A stretch of DNA of 64,000 nucleotides from Verpa conica (Eukaryota > Ascomycota > Pezizomycetes > Pezizales > Morchellaceae): positions 1,054,001-1,118,000 of the forward strand of contig JAUFSD010000006.1 of assembly GCA_033030425.1 (NCBI GenBank), read 5' to 3'. A program made the translations under genes and the position numbers. Position 1 is the first letter of the stretch. Each line of letters begins with the position of its first letter. The notes under the pieces were generated by a model, which was given only the letters and a program-made list of their open reading frames with translations, ran no database searches and was not told the DNA's origin. Shown here in pieces: positions 42,919-55,072 of this stretch.

Positions 42919-43918
42919 TTGGGTAAGGGTGTTGGTGTAAACCGTGGCGCAACTAGCTGAAGAACAAAACCCCTAGTGAAAAGTACGCCGGGAAAACCTG
43001 GGTGTAATAGAGTCCTATAGCAGGTCCACCAAGGGGGTGGTACGGTGGGAGTGGGGTTACGGATATTGATAGAGTGTTTTAGGCCAGTAGCGTGTGATTG
43101 GTGAACCGGTCGAGCCAACACACGTTTCTAAAAATTTATATTTGAAATCACACAACCCGTCCAATCTCTATAATACAGAATCTGATGGAATGATCTTAAA
43201 AAACATATACTTAACCCAAAAAGGAAGCCATACCTAAATATAAGTCTAGGTCTACATATTCTCGGGGAGCAAAAATACCTGGACATTTAAAAGAAAAAGA
43301 AAAAAAAAGTTTCTCCCGGGGGCTGAACCGCGGACCGTTTCTCACTTGTCCCAGAATAAGTGCGACTAGGCTTCCCGGTATACCGGTAGGCCATCTTCAC
43401 CTGAAAGTTACGGTAAGTTTTGTACCTTTGAGGTGGATCAAGGGGGCTCTCAGACTTTCCCTTCAATTTTTAACAATATACAACGCAACTAACATAAAAC
43501 CACAGCTGAGAGATAGCAAGATTTCACTGGCAGGGGCTATAGTCCTAGGCTGATGGAAGTAAAGTACCTGAATCTAGTTTTGTAAGGTATCAGTAGAAGA
43601 AAGGTGGTATTCTCAAGGACTCTCCAGATACCTGTCCTATTGAGGATAGTTTGTCTATAACGAAACCTTTATCATGAAATTACTACACTAATCTTCTTGA
43701 CTATCACCTCAAGCTTCAGGGTATGTTGACAAGAATTGATGGTACAATCACTCATTTTTTAGAAATACTAAATCTTAGAGCTTTAGCACCTTAACAGAAC
43801 TCTCCAGAGAGCCTAAATATATATTGAGGCTAGCTAATTCTAGAATAAAGATTGATTTATAGTCAGGCCTTCAGCAACGCTACCATATGATTACAACACA
43901 AATATACAGGTATTTTTA
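42919..43918. other. AT-rich spacer with a tRNA-like stretch
   Basis: No protein gene is seen. On the minus strand, about 43312-43390 has words like box A (TGGCCTACCGG) and box B (GGTTCAGCCCC) followed by a run of T, but the acceptor and T stems do not pair well. The remainder is AT-rich. Confidence 0.4.
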
Positions 43919-46900
43919 CTACCCGACAATAATCTTCCCATCACCAAAACTATCACTAAAGCTATCAAGGCTATTACTAATGCTCTCTTTGACCTCTTCC
44001 CACAATTTTCGCAGTAAGGCCTTCATAAAATCTACTGTCTTCCCAATCCCATAACCAATCACGAAATCTATTTCTCTTCCTGCAATAACCCCTTGGACAC
44101 GCGCCTTCAGTGGCTGACCTTTCTCCACCAAATCTTTCAAAGACCCGTGAAGTTCAATTCGCTGGATATCGAACATCTTTTCGAGTTTCCCAACAATATC
44201 TTTGTTAATGGTCCGTGGGTTGCCGTGAATCTCCTTTTCGATTAATTTCACGGCTTGGCTCGCAACTTCCACCTCTTTGGTGGCGCCCTTGACGATACTT
44301 AGTTTCTCCGAAGCTAGTTCAAGTTTTTTGTGCTCGGCGGATTCTGGGAGAGCTTCTTTCTTATTCTTGAGGGTCTCGATTCTTGCTTGCGTGGTTGTTT
44401 CAAACTTCTTCAGCGTTTTCTCGGCTTTCTTTAGGGCTTCCTTTTGCTCGATAACTGCCGTCTGCTCGGAGATAGCCTTTTTGGATGCCTCCACCTCCTT
44501 GTTGAAGACTTTCGTCTCAACTTCTAGTTTTCTTTCAACTTTCTTTATGGTTGCTTCTGCGTCTTGTTTCGTGGATTCTAGCTCTATAACCTTTGCCGTT
44601 TTTACTGCAACTGCTGACTGATAGCCTGATCCTTCTAGAGCTTCCTGGGCCATTGCTAGCTTCCTGTTTGCATATAGAAGAGTGTCTTGAGCATCCGAAA
44701 AATGAGCTTTGCGGTGGCCAACCTCAAGACTCTATTATATATCAGTATTAACTCATTTTCGAGACATCAACACTTTTTAGGGCTAACTTACCAGCCGAAT
44801 CTTACTATAGAAAGGAGCCTCTTCTAACTCTTTTACTGCTTCCTCAAGTTCTTTTTCCGCCTCTCCAAATGACTCTAGGTCAAATCAGTTTTGGGAAATC
44901 TTAAATAAATCAAGACACTGGATATTACCTTGAGCCTTTCGAGCTTCTTCCTCCGCATCTTTCACGTCTTCCAGGAGTACACCAAATTTTGACTTCGTCT
45001 CCTCCTTTGTCGCGCGGACATCAAACAACTGGTTCTTGATTGCAATCTTAAAATCATTTCTTATATGCATGATGTCAATTGCGGCTGAAAAGATAAAGGC
45101 AGCCCTATCAATCCTGGCTTGTTCGAGATTTTGATGTGCCTGGTAAAGTGCGGTCTCAAATTCCTTCTGTGCTTCTTCAAGGTCCCGTTGTAATTCAAGT
45201 CTTCCTTCCTCGAGCTCGGCAAACACCTCTTCCAGAGCATCTTTAATTTCCTTCTCCTTAGCCTCCCAGGCAACTTCGGCTGCCTCGAGAACCTTCTTAG
45301 CTTTCATCAATTGCACATCCAACCTCTTCTTTTCCTCTTCGAAGAATTTCCTTGCAGCATCAGCCCCTTCTTTCAGGGCTTTTTTGATCGCACCGAAGTG
45401 TACTTTTATATGTGTATTGATATACTGGAGAATATCTTGTTCGAGAATGACATCGAGTAAGAAGTCTGCATTCCTCAAGTTTTTGATATCAGCAGCCCCC
45501 ACCACCCTCGCGCTGGCTTCGATTTCCAATGCCTCAGCAAAGGCAAATGATATATCAAATCTCATGTCTGGTTTCGGGAGGATGTCGAATACCGAACGAA
45601 CACTCGCATCAAGCTCAAAGAACTTCAACCTTCCGTCAACCAGTATATGCTGCTTCATCAGGCCAAGCTCAATAGCCATGGAGGGCCTTGATTCTCCTAC
45701 TCCGGCCAAAATCAAAGGCCCCAACTGGACTTCATCGAACAGAGCACTAATCTTTGTTGTACTGCCGATAGTACACTCGACACTTGTTTCTTTCCCGAAT
45801 AGTTCCATTTCACCTTTGATAGATGCGCCAGCTGGGTAGTGAGTTGTACCAATGCTCATCCCCGTCGAGATATAGAATGAAACATCTCGGAATGCCAGTA
45901 GGTCTTTAGGAGGTAGCGGGATATCTTGTCGGGAAACTTTTGAGGCGAATGTGACCAAGTCTGTGATGCTCAGCTCACTGAGACTGGCTTTCAGCAGTTG
46001 CTCTGCCGGATTTTGACTGATTGCCATGGCAACTTGCGCTTCCGTATTGCCTATAGCAAGACCTCCAGAGAAAAGAATCTTACTAAATAGGGAAATTATA
46101 TCAGTATAGATCACTAGAAGTCAGGGTTTTACCATAGGGCTTACCTCGGCGCTCCAGTGGCAGCCAAAGCAGCGTATATTATGCCTATCTCAAGAGCAAT
46201 ATCTGGTCCAATCTTCACCTTTTCATTGAAAATTCCAAACGGATTGATCCAATAGTTAGTCATTTGCCTAGAAATCAATTCCTGTCAGCCTTTGTAACTA
46301 CTGTTCTTCGGTAGAAAAAACCTACCCAAATCCTGATGCGGAGATAGCGTCGGCCTTAAGTCCAAAGGTAAAAACTAGAGGCTGCGTCTGGCCAGCTAAT
46401 TTGACACTCAGTGGTGCAGTAAACATCAGTTGCGGAAGCTTTGATGCCACGATCTCAAGTGAGATAGGCCCGGACGTGACACTTGGTCCAAGTGAGAACT
46501 ATTTATTTGATCCTATTTTAGTACTAATATCAAAGATAACCTAATTAATCAGAGGGCTTACAGTAACTGGGGCGGGCATGGCAACTCCAAAACTAAATCC
46601 GCCATCTGAAGAATATGATGCCCTCAGTATCAGGCCTTCAACTCTCCCACCAGAGACATGGTCGAGCTGCTCTATCCGGTCTATGACCGCACAGAATTGA
46701 ACACCTATAGTTCAAATCTATCAGTATTGGAAGAAACCCTCACTTGAGTCATAATATACATACCCCTCCTAATTGGATAATTCGAGAGATTGAAATCGCC
46801 ACTAGGAGAATCCTGGTTCGATACAATTAAGGCTACCCGTCTCAAGGCGATATCTAGGAACGACCCCTTCATCTCCGGCGCAAGACGACTGAGTCTAATA

Positions 46901-48542
46901 TCCGCATCAAGCTCCCCATAGACTGTCCACATAACAGGCTGGTTCTCCTCAAAGACTGTGTAAAGCCCCACCATAATATCCATATCCTTGAAGTGGACCT
47001 TCCCATTGATTTCAAACCCACTTTCTCGGCTGGTGGTGTTTGGATCTGATCTTCCAATGAACACGTCAAGTTCCGCTTTCTCAATGGTGATTTCTGATCC
47101 GAGGTTGATGTCCGCCACAGTCCCGGTAATTGAAATTCCATCCCGATGGATCTTGACTGTCGCTTTCACAGAGTGATGGCCATCGATGGTAACTTCACCG
47201 GAGAATGAAAGGGCTGTTGGATCAATCCGAAGAACTAAATCCTTGAGCTGCACGTTGTGCTTGAAATTTTCGAGTTCTCGCCCGGTCAAGTCAGAATAAA
47301 ACTGCCTGATATCGGCAATGGAAATCTTTGGAACCTCCGCTTCCAAGTAGAAACCGCCTAAATTTCGTATATGGAACGTGGTCAGCTTATGACGCAAAGA
47401 CCCCAGAAGGAATAAAAGTAGCTCACCAGGTGAATAGACACCTCTCAGATTCAAGTCAGCCCCCGGAAATTGTAATACCGCTTCTGTCTCAAAAGATATC
47501 TCCTTAAGAACATTCTTGACAGGAAATCGTGATATCAGTTGCACTGAAGAGAGCTAAAAGAAATCACAGTAAGTAAAACCCACTACCTATAGCAATTAAA
47601 ATCCAATCTTACGTTGAGTCCCTTAAATCCACCCACATTAATCCAATCACTCCCTTCCTTCTTCAATCGCAGTACATAAGTCTCAGAAACCTCTTCCTTC
47701 AACGAATAACTCATGGCCAAAGGCACCACAGACCCTGGTATCTCCAGATCAACGATACCAAAGAATCCATACTTACAATGATAGTTCGAGTGGTCGTTAA
47801 CCTTCTCCTCCTTCTTAAGTGCAGTCAACTCTACGCCAACAGACGTAAAAGTAAGCAGACCACCCAACTTTGCCTCAATCCCCAGAAACACCCCAGAGAG
47901 AGCCATCTCAGGCGGTGCTAACGGCTTCGTCCACTCCCTTGTTGCCGCTACAAACCCCCCAACACTCAGCGAAGAGTGCGTCTGCAAACCAAACACATTC
48001 TTAAGTGTCTCATGTACTCCTGCCAGAGCACCCTCAAACAGAATATCTGCTTTGAAATGCATACCCGCCGCTTTACCGGTCTCTGGATCGGCATCGTTAT
48101 ATATGAACTCCGGGTTGACCAATGGGACATCACCAAACACGCTTCCAGCCAACCCTTTAAGTAGGTCTTTTAAAAACACCTTTTCGCCAATTGTAACCAT
48201 CTCTTTGATACTACCAGCCTTTGCCAGTTCCCCAACAAACGTGTAAAGTTTCGCCGGCAGCTCCATCCCGAAAAGCTTAATATCCCCACCGAGAACGAAC
48301 CCTGGGGGAAGTGTTGATAGCGAATGGGGAACTTCGAGAAACTCTCCATTTTTGCCGACTGTCATCAATTTCGGTTGCTCGATATTCGAGTAACCGTAGA
48401 GCTTTAGGGAGTCTCCATCTTTCATCTTCTCGAAGATGAGTTCCTCGTGTCCAAGTTCTTCTTCTTCTTGCTCATCTTTCCGCCCAAAGTGGTGTCTGCT
48501 GAGTGATGTGAAAACACTACCAGTAAACGGAACAGGCGCCAT
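43919..48542 (-). CDS. Large beta-rich plus coiled-coil protein, unknown family
   Basis: Eight exons (48542-47613, 47553-46764, 46704-46562, 46498-46326, 46267-46145, 46082-44929, 44874-44792, 44731-43919) give 1402 residues. Every junction keeps frame, with GTAAGN/GTATGT/GTAGGT donors. Residues 1 to about 950 are a series of amphipathic beta strands (for example LSFSGEVTIDGHHSVKATV and GFEINGKVHFKDMDIMVGL) without Cys-rich, ATP-binding or protease motifs. Residues of about 953-1345 are a long Lys/Glu/Ala-rich coiled coil. The last 60 (VIGYGIGKTVDFMKALL ...) form an amphipathic helix region. There is no signal peptide. The shape recalls lipid-binding or pore-forming scaffolds, but that is speculation, and I do not recognise the family. 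Confidence 0.82.
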
Positions 48543-50922
48543 TCGTGACTAAAGAACCGATACGAAAAAAAAGAAACTCAAAGACCAGAATAGTAGTTAT
48601 ATAAAAACGAATGTTTTAAGATGAAACTAGTTTCTGGGGGGAAAAAAGAGAAGAAACAATTATAACAGAGATAAATGAAAACGACCTTCTGTTGGAGACG
48701 CAATGCGTAGGTATTTAAAGATATCTTCAGCTAACGTACTAGGATCTTGGACCCCCTTACACTTCAGCTGACCAGCAGGGAGGTATTTATCTCATACAGC
48801 GCCGAGGTCTCGGGTTTGTTTTTTTTCTCTATGGGACTCTGTACCTAGGAGTTCCAGTTGTGCATCATACATACACCCCGTCGTAAGGCCAAATCACAAC
48901 TTAATTGAGTCAGTCAGCCAGGTAGGTACCTACTTTGCTACGGGCTGGCACCAGTGAGCCCGCTCAGACCTAAGCCACAACGTCGGCTAGGACACGCCAT
49001 AAGAAGCCAGGCGCTTATCTATTAATTCGTCATAACAAGATATTGGTAGAAGAGCACCTGAGGTAAGTACCGGTAGAGTTCTGTAAATCATAATAAAAAA
49101 ATCTATTTCGATAATCAACGCGTATAATATATAATCTCTTACCCGTGACCAGTTACATGTAATCACATATCCCCTGGATTATTGTTTCTAGGAGAGAAGA
49201 GAAAAGAAACAATAACCCTCACACCGATGACAACCTTCGTACCACTACAAAAAATCACACCTTGTCGTTGCTGTGCCCCCAAAACATCTACAGCCCCCCT
49301 CCATGAAGATACAGCGTAGGGCTGAATATTTAGTTCTCTCATAATACTACCGGAATGTCATCGGGCCTTCTATTTTATCAGCTGGCTTTATAAGGTGATC
49401 CTCCCCCACCTACCGGTCGGGTTTAATTCTTCCGTAGAAAAATAAATAAATACCCACGTCAGTGACGCTGACGACTCGTTAATTTAGTAAGTGATCATGA
49501 GTACTAAGGACTCATTATTTCTACAGCCTAGCTTTATATATATATATTCATAACAGGCTAAGCCTCCCTCCCAGCCATAGACCCTCCGAAACTTATTTGT
49601 GTACTACAGCCGACTCTGTCTATAAGAATACGGTCGGGACAGAGAGTATTCCTATTAGAAAGTGTTCTAGCTGGATCTGGAAGGAATCATTCCAGATATA
49701 GTCTAGTGGGGCGTTTTGAGGGACTGCCTGCTAAGAGTATTCTTATAGATAATATTCGTTCAAGTGCTGTATAAAAGAAACAGGAAATACCTGCATGTAC
49801 TTATGATAAATTCATTCATTCATTCAACGGGAAATACCGAGAAATGCACTTCTATCGAGTGACGCTTTATGATTAACTTCTAACCTATAGTAAATCTTCC
49901 AGCGACCTCAGGTGCAAAGTCGGTAAACAGCTCGACAGAACCTTCATCTCTATCATAGTCCTAGCGCCCTGAGCCATGAAACCCTTCTCACTCCGGCATC
50001 GTTTCGGAGACATAGTACACCTCACAGTTCGGAATTTTAATGTAAAATATTCTTTAGACCAATCTGACATGACAAGCACCCAGAAAACAAAGATGTGAAG
50101 AAGCGAAATACGAAAACCAAACTAAAATGACAAAAGCCCTCCTCCTCCTCTATACCATTCCTGATCCCTTGTATCCCAACTACCCAAATGAAATATACCA
50201 GTAGCAAGACCCTAGAGAGAACAGAAAAGGTAAAAACAGCGACAGTTCAAAACAAAGATAATGTAATAATACTTGAAAGATATTTCATTAGAAGTCATGA
50301 ACCAATCTCCATTTTTTGTACCTAAAGAAAACAAAAGGAACTCCCCCACCCCCTGAACCCGCACCACCGACAAACAAGAACCCAACCCAGCAATCAATAA
50401 AAGTGCAAAGCGAGAAGTCCGTCCGTCGAACCGTAGGAAAAGAGGAGAAAAGAGAAAAGAGTAGACAGTAGTAAAGGAGAAGACATATAACGGGAAAGAC
50501 TAAAAGTACGTAAAAAAAAACAACGAAAAACCGAAACGAAGGGTAAGGAAAAAACGTATGAGTAACAAAAAGCCATAACCGTAAGGAGTCGCAAAGAGAA
50601 AGGAAAAAAACGATTAACAGAAAGCCCGGTAACACTCAAACAGAAACAACACTGGCAAGCCCCCACCCCATCGAATTTAGTAGCGCTAGAAACAACCTGG
50701 TGACAGACACAAACAATAAGCCGCCCATTCTTAGTATTTTCGCCAATCAGGCATTCTCAAACAACCGCCTCACTATGATTATACCCTTGAACGTACCAAA
50801 AAGCTGAAACAATAACGGCAAGGAAAACCATCCAGTTTCGTAACATTACCTCCCCTTCTCGATTGTCACCTACGGCTCCGAACTTTATCAACTACGTACG
50901 TTACTTGAGGAAGACTCTCCAA
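48543..50922. other. AT-rich intergenic region containing a MITE
   Basis: About 2.4 kb holding the promoter of the 1402-residue gene on the left, the MITE at 49607-49769 in the middle, and A-rich DNA on the right (50100-50650), probably the 3' side of the Crp1-like gene. No coding frame with a domain was found. Frames on the minus strand at 50288-50666 are Phe/Leu-rich translations of A-rich DNA and are not called. Confidence 0.5.
49607..49769. mobile_element. TA-flanked MITE, 163 bp (family shared with 26683)
   Basis: Ends are CAGC and GCTG with TA on both sides (49605-49606, 49770-49771). CTATAAGAATACGG near the left end and its inverse near the right (complement TCTATAAGAATAC) match the element at 26683. 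AGATATAGTCTAG inside is shared with it as well. The outermost bases have drifted, so the copy is old. No coding capacity. Confidence 0.72.
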
Positions 50923-53147
50923 TTACGGACTGGTCTCACCCTTCGCCTTCCCCTTCTCCTTGGTTCCGTTACCGGAGTGGAAAAATAGGTCCTTAATGCT
51001 GCCGAAGAAGCTTCTTCTCTTCGATTTCTTCAACTCTCGCTCATCACCATTCTCAAGGCTCTTCTTGGGTGACTTGATCCCATTGGCTTCGGTCTTCTCG
51101 GTCTTCACCTCGGTTGCGTCTCCGTTCGACACGAACACGAACCCATTCTCAGTCTTGGAAGGGACGGTCGGCGGGATCGAGGGAATTGTCTCAGTTTTCT
51201 CCTTAGGCTCGTCCTTAGGTAGAGGAGTCGGAGGAGCAGCTTCTGTCTTAAGCTCCTTCTCAAACACCTTCTTCTGCTCAACGGTTTCAGGAACACCGGA
51301 GGCTTCGGGGAGAGCACCAGCTTCGGCTTGTGACTTCTGAACGATTTCAGGGACCTCAGCGGCAGGCTTGGTCGGTTCAGGGATAGCGTGGTAAACGGGC
51401 GCAGAATTGAGGGTTACTGGAGCAACTTCGTGTACCTCCTTCTGGAGTTCTTGCTCGTACTCCTTCTTGGCCTCAACAGCAGTCTCGACGGCACTGGCCT
51501 CAGGTTCGACATGTGCCTCTTTTTGAGACTCCCGGACAATCTCAGGGACAAAAGCCGGTGTGGTCTCCTCGTTGGGTTCGCCTGAAGCACTGGCAATGCC
51601 TGCTGCAGCCATGATTCCTGCAACGGTGGTGGTGGTTTCGATTTCGGGAATGGTAGGGATCTCGGCCTTGAGCTCTTCTTCAACTTCTTTCTTTTGCTCA
51701 ACAGCTTCAAGAATGGCAGAGGCTTCGGGTTCGACTTCAGCCTTCTCCTGGCTCTCCTTGACGATCTCGGGGACCTCAGTAGTAGCATAGCTGGTGATCG
51801 GGAGAGAGCTCTCGGGGATAATGTTATCGCCGGTTGGGATATCGAGAACACCGCGACCCTCAGCTTCTCGCTGAGCAGCAGGAGTGATGACTTCTGGGAG
51901 GACAGGAGCTCCGTTAAGGCCAAAGCCAAGGTTGGAGGCGTCCGCCTTCTCATATGACTCTTCATCGAGCTTGACATGTGTGTTCACATCCTGAGAAGTG
52001 AATTCATTCACTGGGATAGGTTCACCAGGAGCAAGGGTAAAGGGGTTTGTGGCGGTGTTGGATGCCGGAAGAGGCTTAACAGAGAACTCTTGAGTTTCTT
52101 GCTCCTTTTCGGAGGTGATAGGATCCGCAGATTCATAAGCTGGGGTCTCGATAAAACCACCAGGGACGTCACTGGGTCCAGGTGTATTGACAACAGGGGC
52201 CTCTAGAGGAACCTCAGCTGCGAGAGCAGCAGTGGTAGAGTCGGGGCCAGCAGAGTTGATGGTAGCGGCCATCTGTTCAGCGACGATGTCTTCGGGGATC
52301 AAAAGATTGTTTTCAATGCCGTTTTCGAATTCTCTGCGAGCTGATTGATCAACGACCCAGTTACCGTCTACAACAAACTATGACAAAAAAAGTAGAGTTA
52401 GCGAGGCTGTTTGCTTGTAATATGCGAGAGAGAAAAAAAATAGCCATGTTGCATAGATAAGGGAATGCCGAGGAGTTTCCATCCTCAAGGCAAGGGGTAG
52501 CACAAATGAAATCTCGCAACAAACTCCATTCTCGCAATCAGAGCCCGCATGACATGACGCCGGCAGAGATAAAGAGCTTTAGAGAGAGAAAACTCGTACG
52601 AGAAGGAATGATAAGATGCAGAAATAAGGTATCACGGCAAGGCACCCCCCCTTCACTAGAAGCACAAGCACAAAGGCAAGGCAACACAACAAAAATAGCA
52701 TGAAAAAGAGGAAAATAGTAAAAAAACGTACCTTGTATAATGTCTTTGCAACTGGTAATTCTACCTTCGCAACAAAGGCTTCTCCCTCCTTCTCCAGTTT
52801 TGTACTTTTTTGCCAGTCGTCAAAAGTGCCAGTGACGTAGACCTCGCCAGCCGGATGAGCCCTGTTTTGACAAGGAGCAACCAGTTAGCGTCCGCTCTAG
52901 TTAAACGTCGACTCATGAGAGACAAGCAGGCAAGCAACCAAGCAATCAAGTATCGTTCCGTGACACCGGGATCCCGGAGCAACGACAGATTACTGGTTGC
53001 TTGGTGGTTGCCTGGGAGGATGACGAAGTAACCACGACGCAAAAGGAAGAAGAGCAACACCACCACACATTACCACCAGTGAGGTAGTAGCAGTGATTGA
53101 ATCAAGGAATGATGAACAAACCATTTGAATGTGAAAAAACCTGCCAT
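50923..53147 (-). CDS. Crp1/Mdg1-like protein with an AMPK-type glycogen-binding domain
   Basis: Three exons (53147-53122, 52861-52732, 52377-50923) give 536 residues; the second intron is long at 354 nt. Residues 1-80 form an E-set/AMPK1-CBM domain (MAGFFTFKW, then VYVTGTFDDWQKSTKL, then FVVDGNWVVDQSARR), split by both introns at conserved places. Yeast relatives are Crp1 (cruciform-DNA binding) and Mdg1 (pheromone signalling). The remaining 450 residues are disordered and Glu/Pro/Ala-rich, with three copies of a VPEIVxxSQxxAxxxPEAS unit beginning near residues 254, 327 and 392, each followed by a helix. The C-terminus is basic (LKKSKRRSFFGSIKDLFF), possibly a membrane or partner contact. 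Starting within exon 3 would delete the only recognisable domain. Confidence 0.88.
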
Positions 53148-55072
53148 CTCGTCTCCTTTTTTAATTATAGTCGTTGAATAGATGTGCAATGGATCACTGT
53201 GTAAAGTGATTGAATCTAGAAGAAAGCCGCACTGTGAGTAATTCCCTATACGATATTATGGGTATGAGAGATAGAGGAGGATAGAGAAGAAGAGGATGGA
53301 GATAGAAGAAGATGGAGAGATAGAGAGATAGGAGAGATAGGTGGGGGAGGGGGAGAGATAGAGTAGAAATGTACTAGAGAAGAAGGACGAGAGAAAGCAG
53401 CGGATGGAGGTGGTCGTACCTGTGAATAAATTCGATTCCAATCTTCAATTGCCTTCGTATGCAACCCACTCTTTTGTCGAAGGATAAAAAAAAATCTCTG
53501 GAAAATACCGCGGAAGAAGAAGTGCAGCAGAGTCAGTGCAGTCAGTGCAATCAGTGCAGTAGGTAGTAGCGGAGTGATTGCAGTAGTAGTCAGGTAGAAG
53601 CAGGAGCAGCGCAGGAGAGTGGCAGCAGCAAGCAGAGGTATGGTGCAAGCAGTCAGTGGCCAGTTGAGTGGTCAATGGTGGGTAGGGACGAAGGAGGCTG
53701 CAAAAAGAAATGTGCAGGAAGAAGAAAAGTTGGCGGTGGGCGTCGGCGGTGGAGGGAGGGAGAAAAAGAAAGCAAAATAAAGGGCGGGCGAACGATAAGT
53801 GTTCTGCCCCCTTGTGTGCAGAAGCAGGCAGGTAGGCCGGTAGACTGTAACCGTAGCCCGTAGACCTATCTATGTTGCCTGGCACCAGCCAGCCAGCCGT
53901 TCACGGTTGCTTAGGTGACTAGATTATTGGAGTCGCTTGTATGTGAGGCACAGGGCGCGCCGCAGAAAACTACTCTAAATCAGATGCAGCAGCAGCAAGC
54001 ATCCAGCAGCAGCAAGTGCAGGCAGGCAGGCAGCAGCAGCAGGCACAGGCCAGATGGCTAGCGAGAGATGAGATAGGTATCAGGTACCCAGTCGCCGCCG
54101 TTCGTTCGCTGCGTTTGCCACGGTTCGTGAGCAACTCCCCAGAACGGCCAGAGAAACAGAATGCGGCCCCATCAACAGACGTCTGCAGTTCTGCGTCAAG
54201 ATTTCCAACGGGCTTGCCTCTCCGTTCCCAGCTACTCATGTTCCAAGAAGTGTTCCCAGCCACAAGAAAAACCTGAGGAGTTTCCCTGTTGAGGCAACGC
54301 CAACCTAAACCCTGTCCGCGGCCACACACCAAACCAGTTGCCAAGCTGCCAAGCGGCCGTCTGCCAAGGTCGTCAACAAAAACTCTCCCGGTGCAGGCGC
54401 ACCAAACATACTCGTACATGGCGCACCAAACGTCATTGCTCCCCAGCGAATCACATCCCCAGTAGCCCTCCCCTCCCTGGTGCATATGGAAGAATTGCCC
54501 ACCTCTACTGCTTGCTCCGTGCTATCTATGGATACGCGGCGGTGGGTATCTCTAGTCCCAATAACCTCTTGTCCGACTCGCACTCCACTCCCCACAGCTA
54601 TGTAGACTGTACAGCTCCCCCACTAGGGTACTGCTTACCACCCCATACACACATATCCATACATACATTTACATATCTGCTGCTCACGGTCCATATTGCG
54701 ATACTCTTGCAGAAACTCCTGCTCTTGCTCATTCCCGTGTGCCATGGTTACCTATCAAGACCTTACGAAAAGATCTCCCATTTTTACTCGGACCGTTATC
54801 AATCCAAAACGCGCTTAATATGCGAAAACCTCATCCCGCCCAATCGTTCCTTATCTCTAAGCCCACGCACCTCACACACCCACTCATAAACCACCACATA
54901 CTTGCCCTCCACATGTGAAAAAATACTACAACGAAAGAGGATGTCAAGAAGAAAAAAAATAATAATGAACAAGGTCAAGTTTTAATGGGCAGAATTGCAA
55001 CATTTCTCACTTCCCAAAATTATCTTTTCATACATGCAGTCCCCCCCAATTCGGTATCCCCATGCATGCTAT
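53148..55072. other. Upstream region of the Crp1-like gene, rich in simple repeats
   Basis: About 1.9 kb with no supportable gene. It contains a GA-rich stretch (53262-53365), repeated CAGTGCAGT words (53520-53570) and CAG-rich runs (53982-54050). Frames across it are translations of these repeats. A large 5' leader with introns for the Crp1-like gene is possible, since fungal leaders often contain such purine and CAG tracts. Confidence 0.5.

Noticed and set aside
43312..43390. Minus-strand tRNA-like stretch
   Set aside because: Box A- and box B-like words and a T run are present, but acceptor and T stems fail to pair, so it is at most a decayed tRNA relative.
39390..48542. Secondary-metabolite cluster around the TRI5-like gene
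   Set aside because: No P450, acyltransferase, transporter or pathway regulator is present, and the synthase-like protein lacks a catalytic motif.
50288..50666. Phe/Leu-rich minus-strand frames of 60-115 residues
   Set aside because: They are translations of A-rich plus-strand DNA that mimic membrane proteins; no conserved motif or splice support.
53445..54889. Frames of 90-180 residues over the CAG/GA-rich region
   Set aside because: They reflect simple-sequence composition, overlap on both strands and show no domain.
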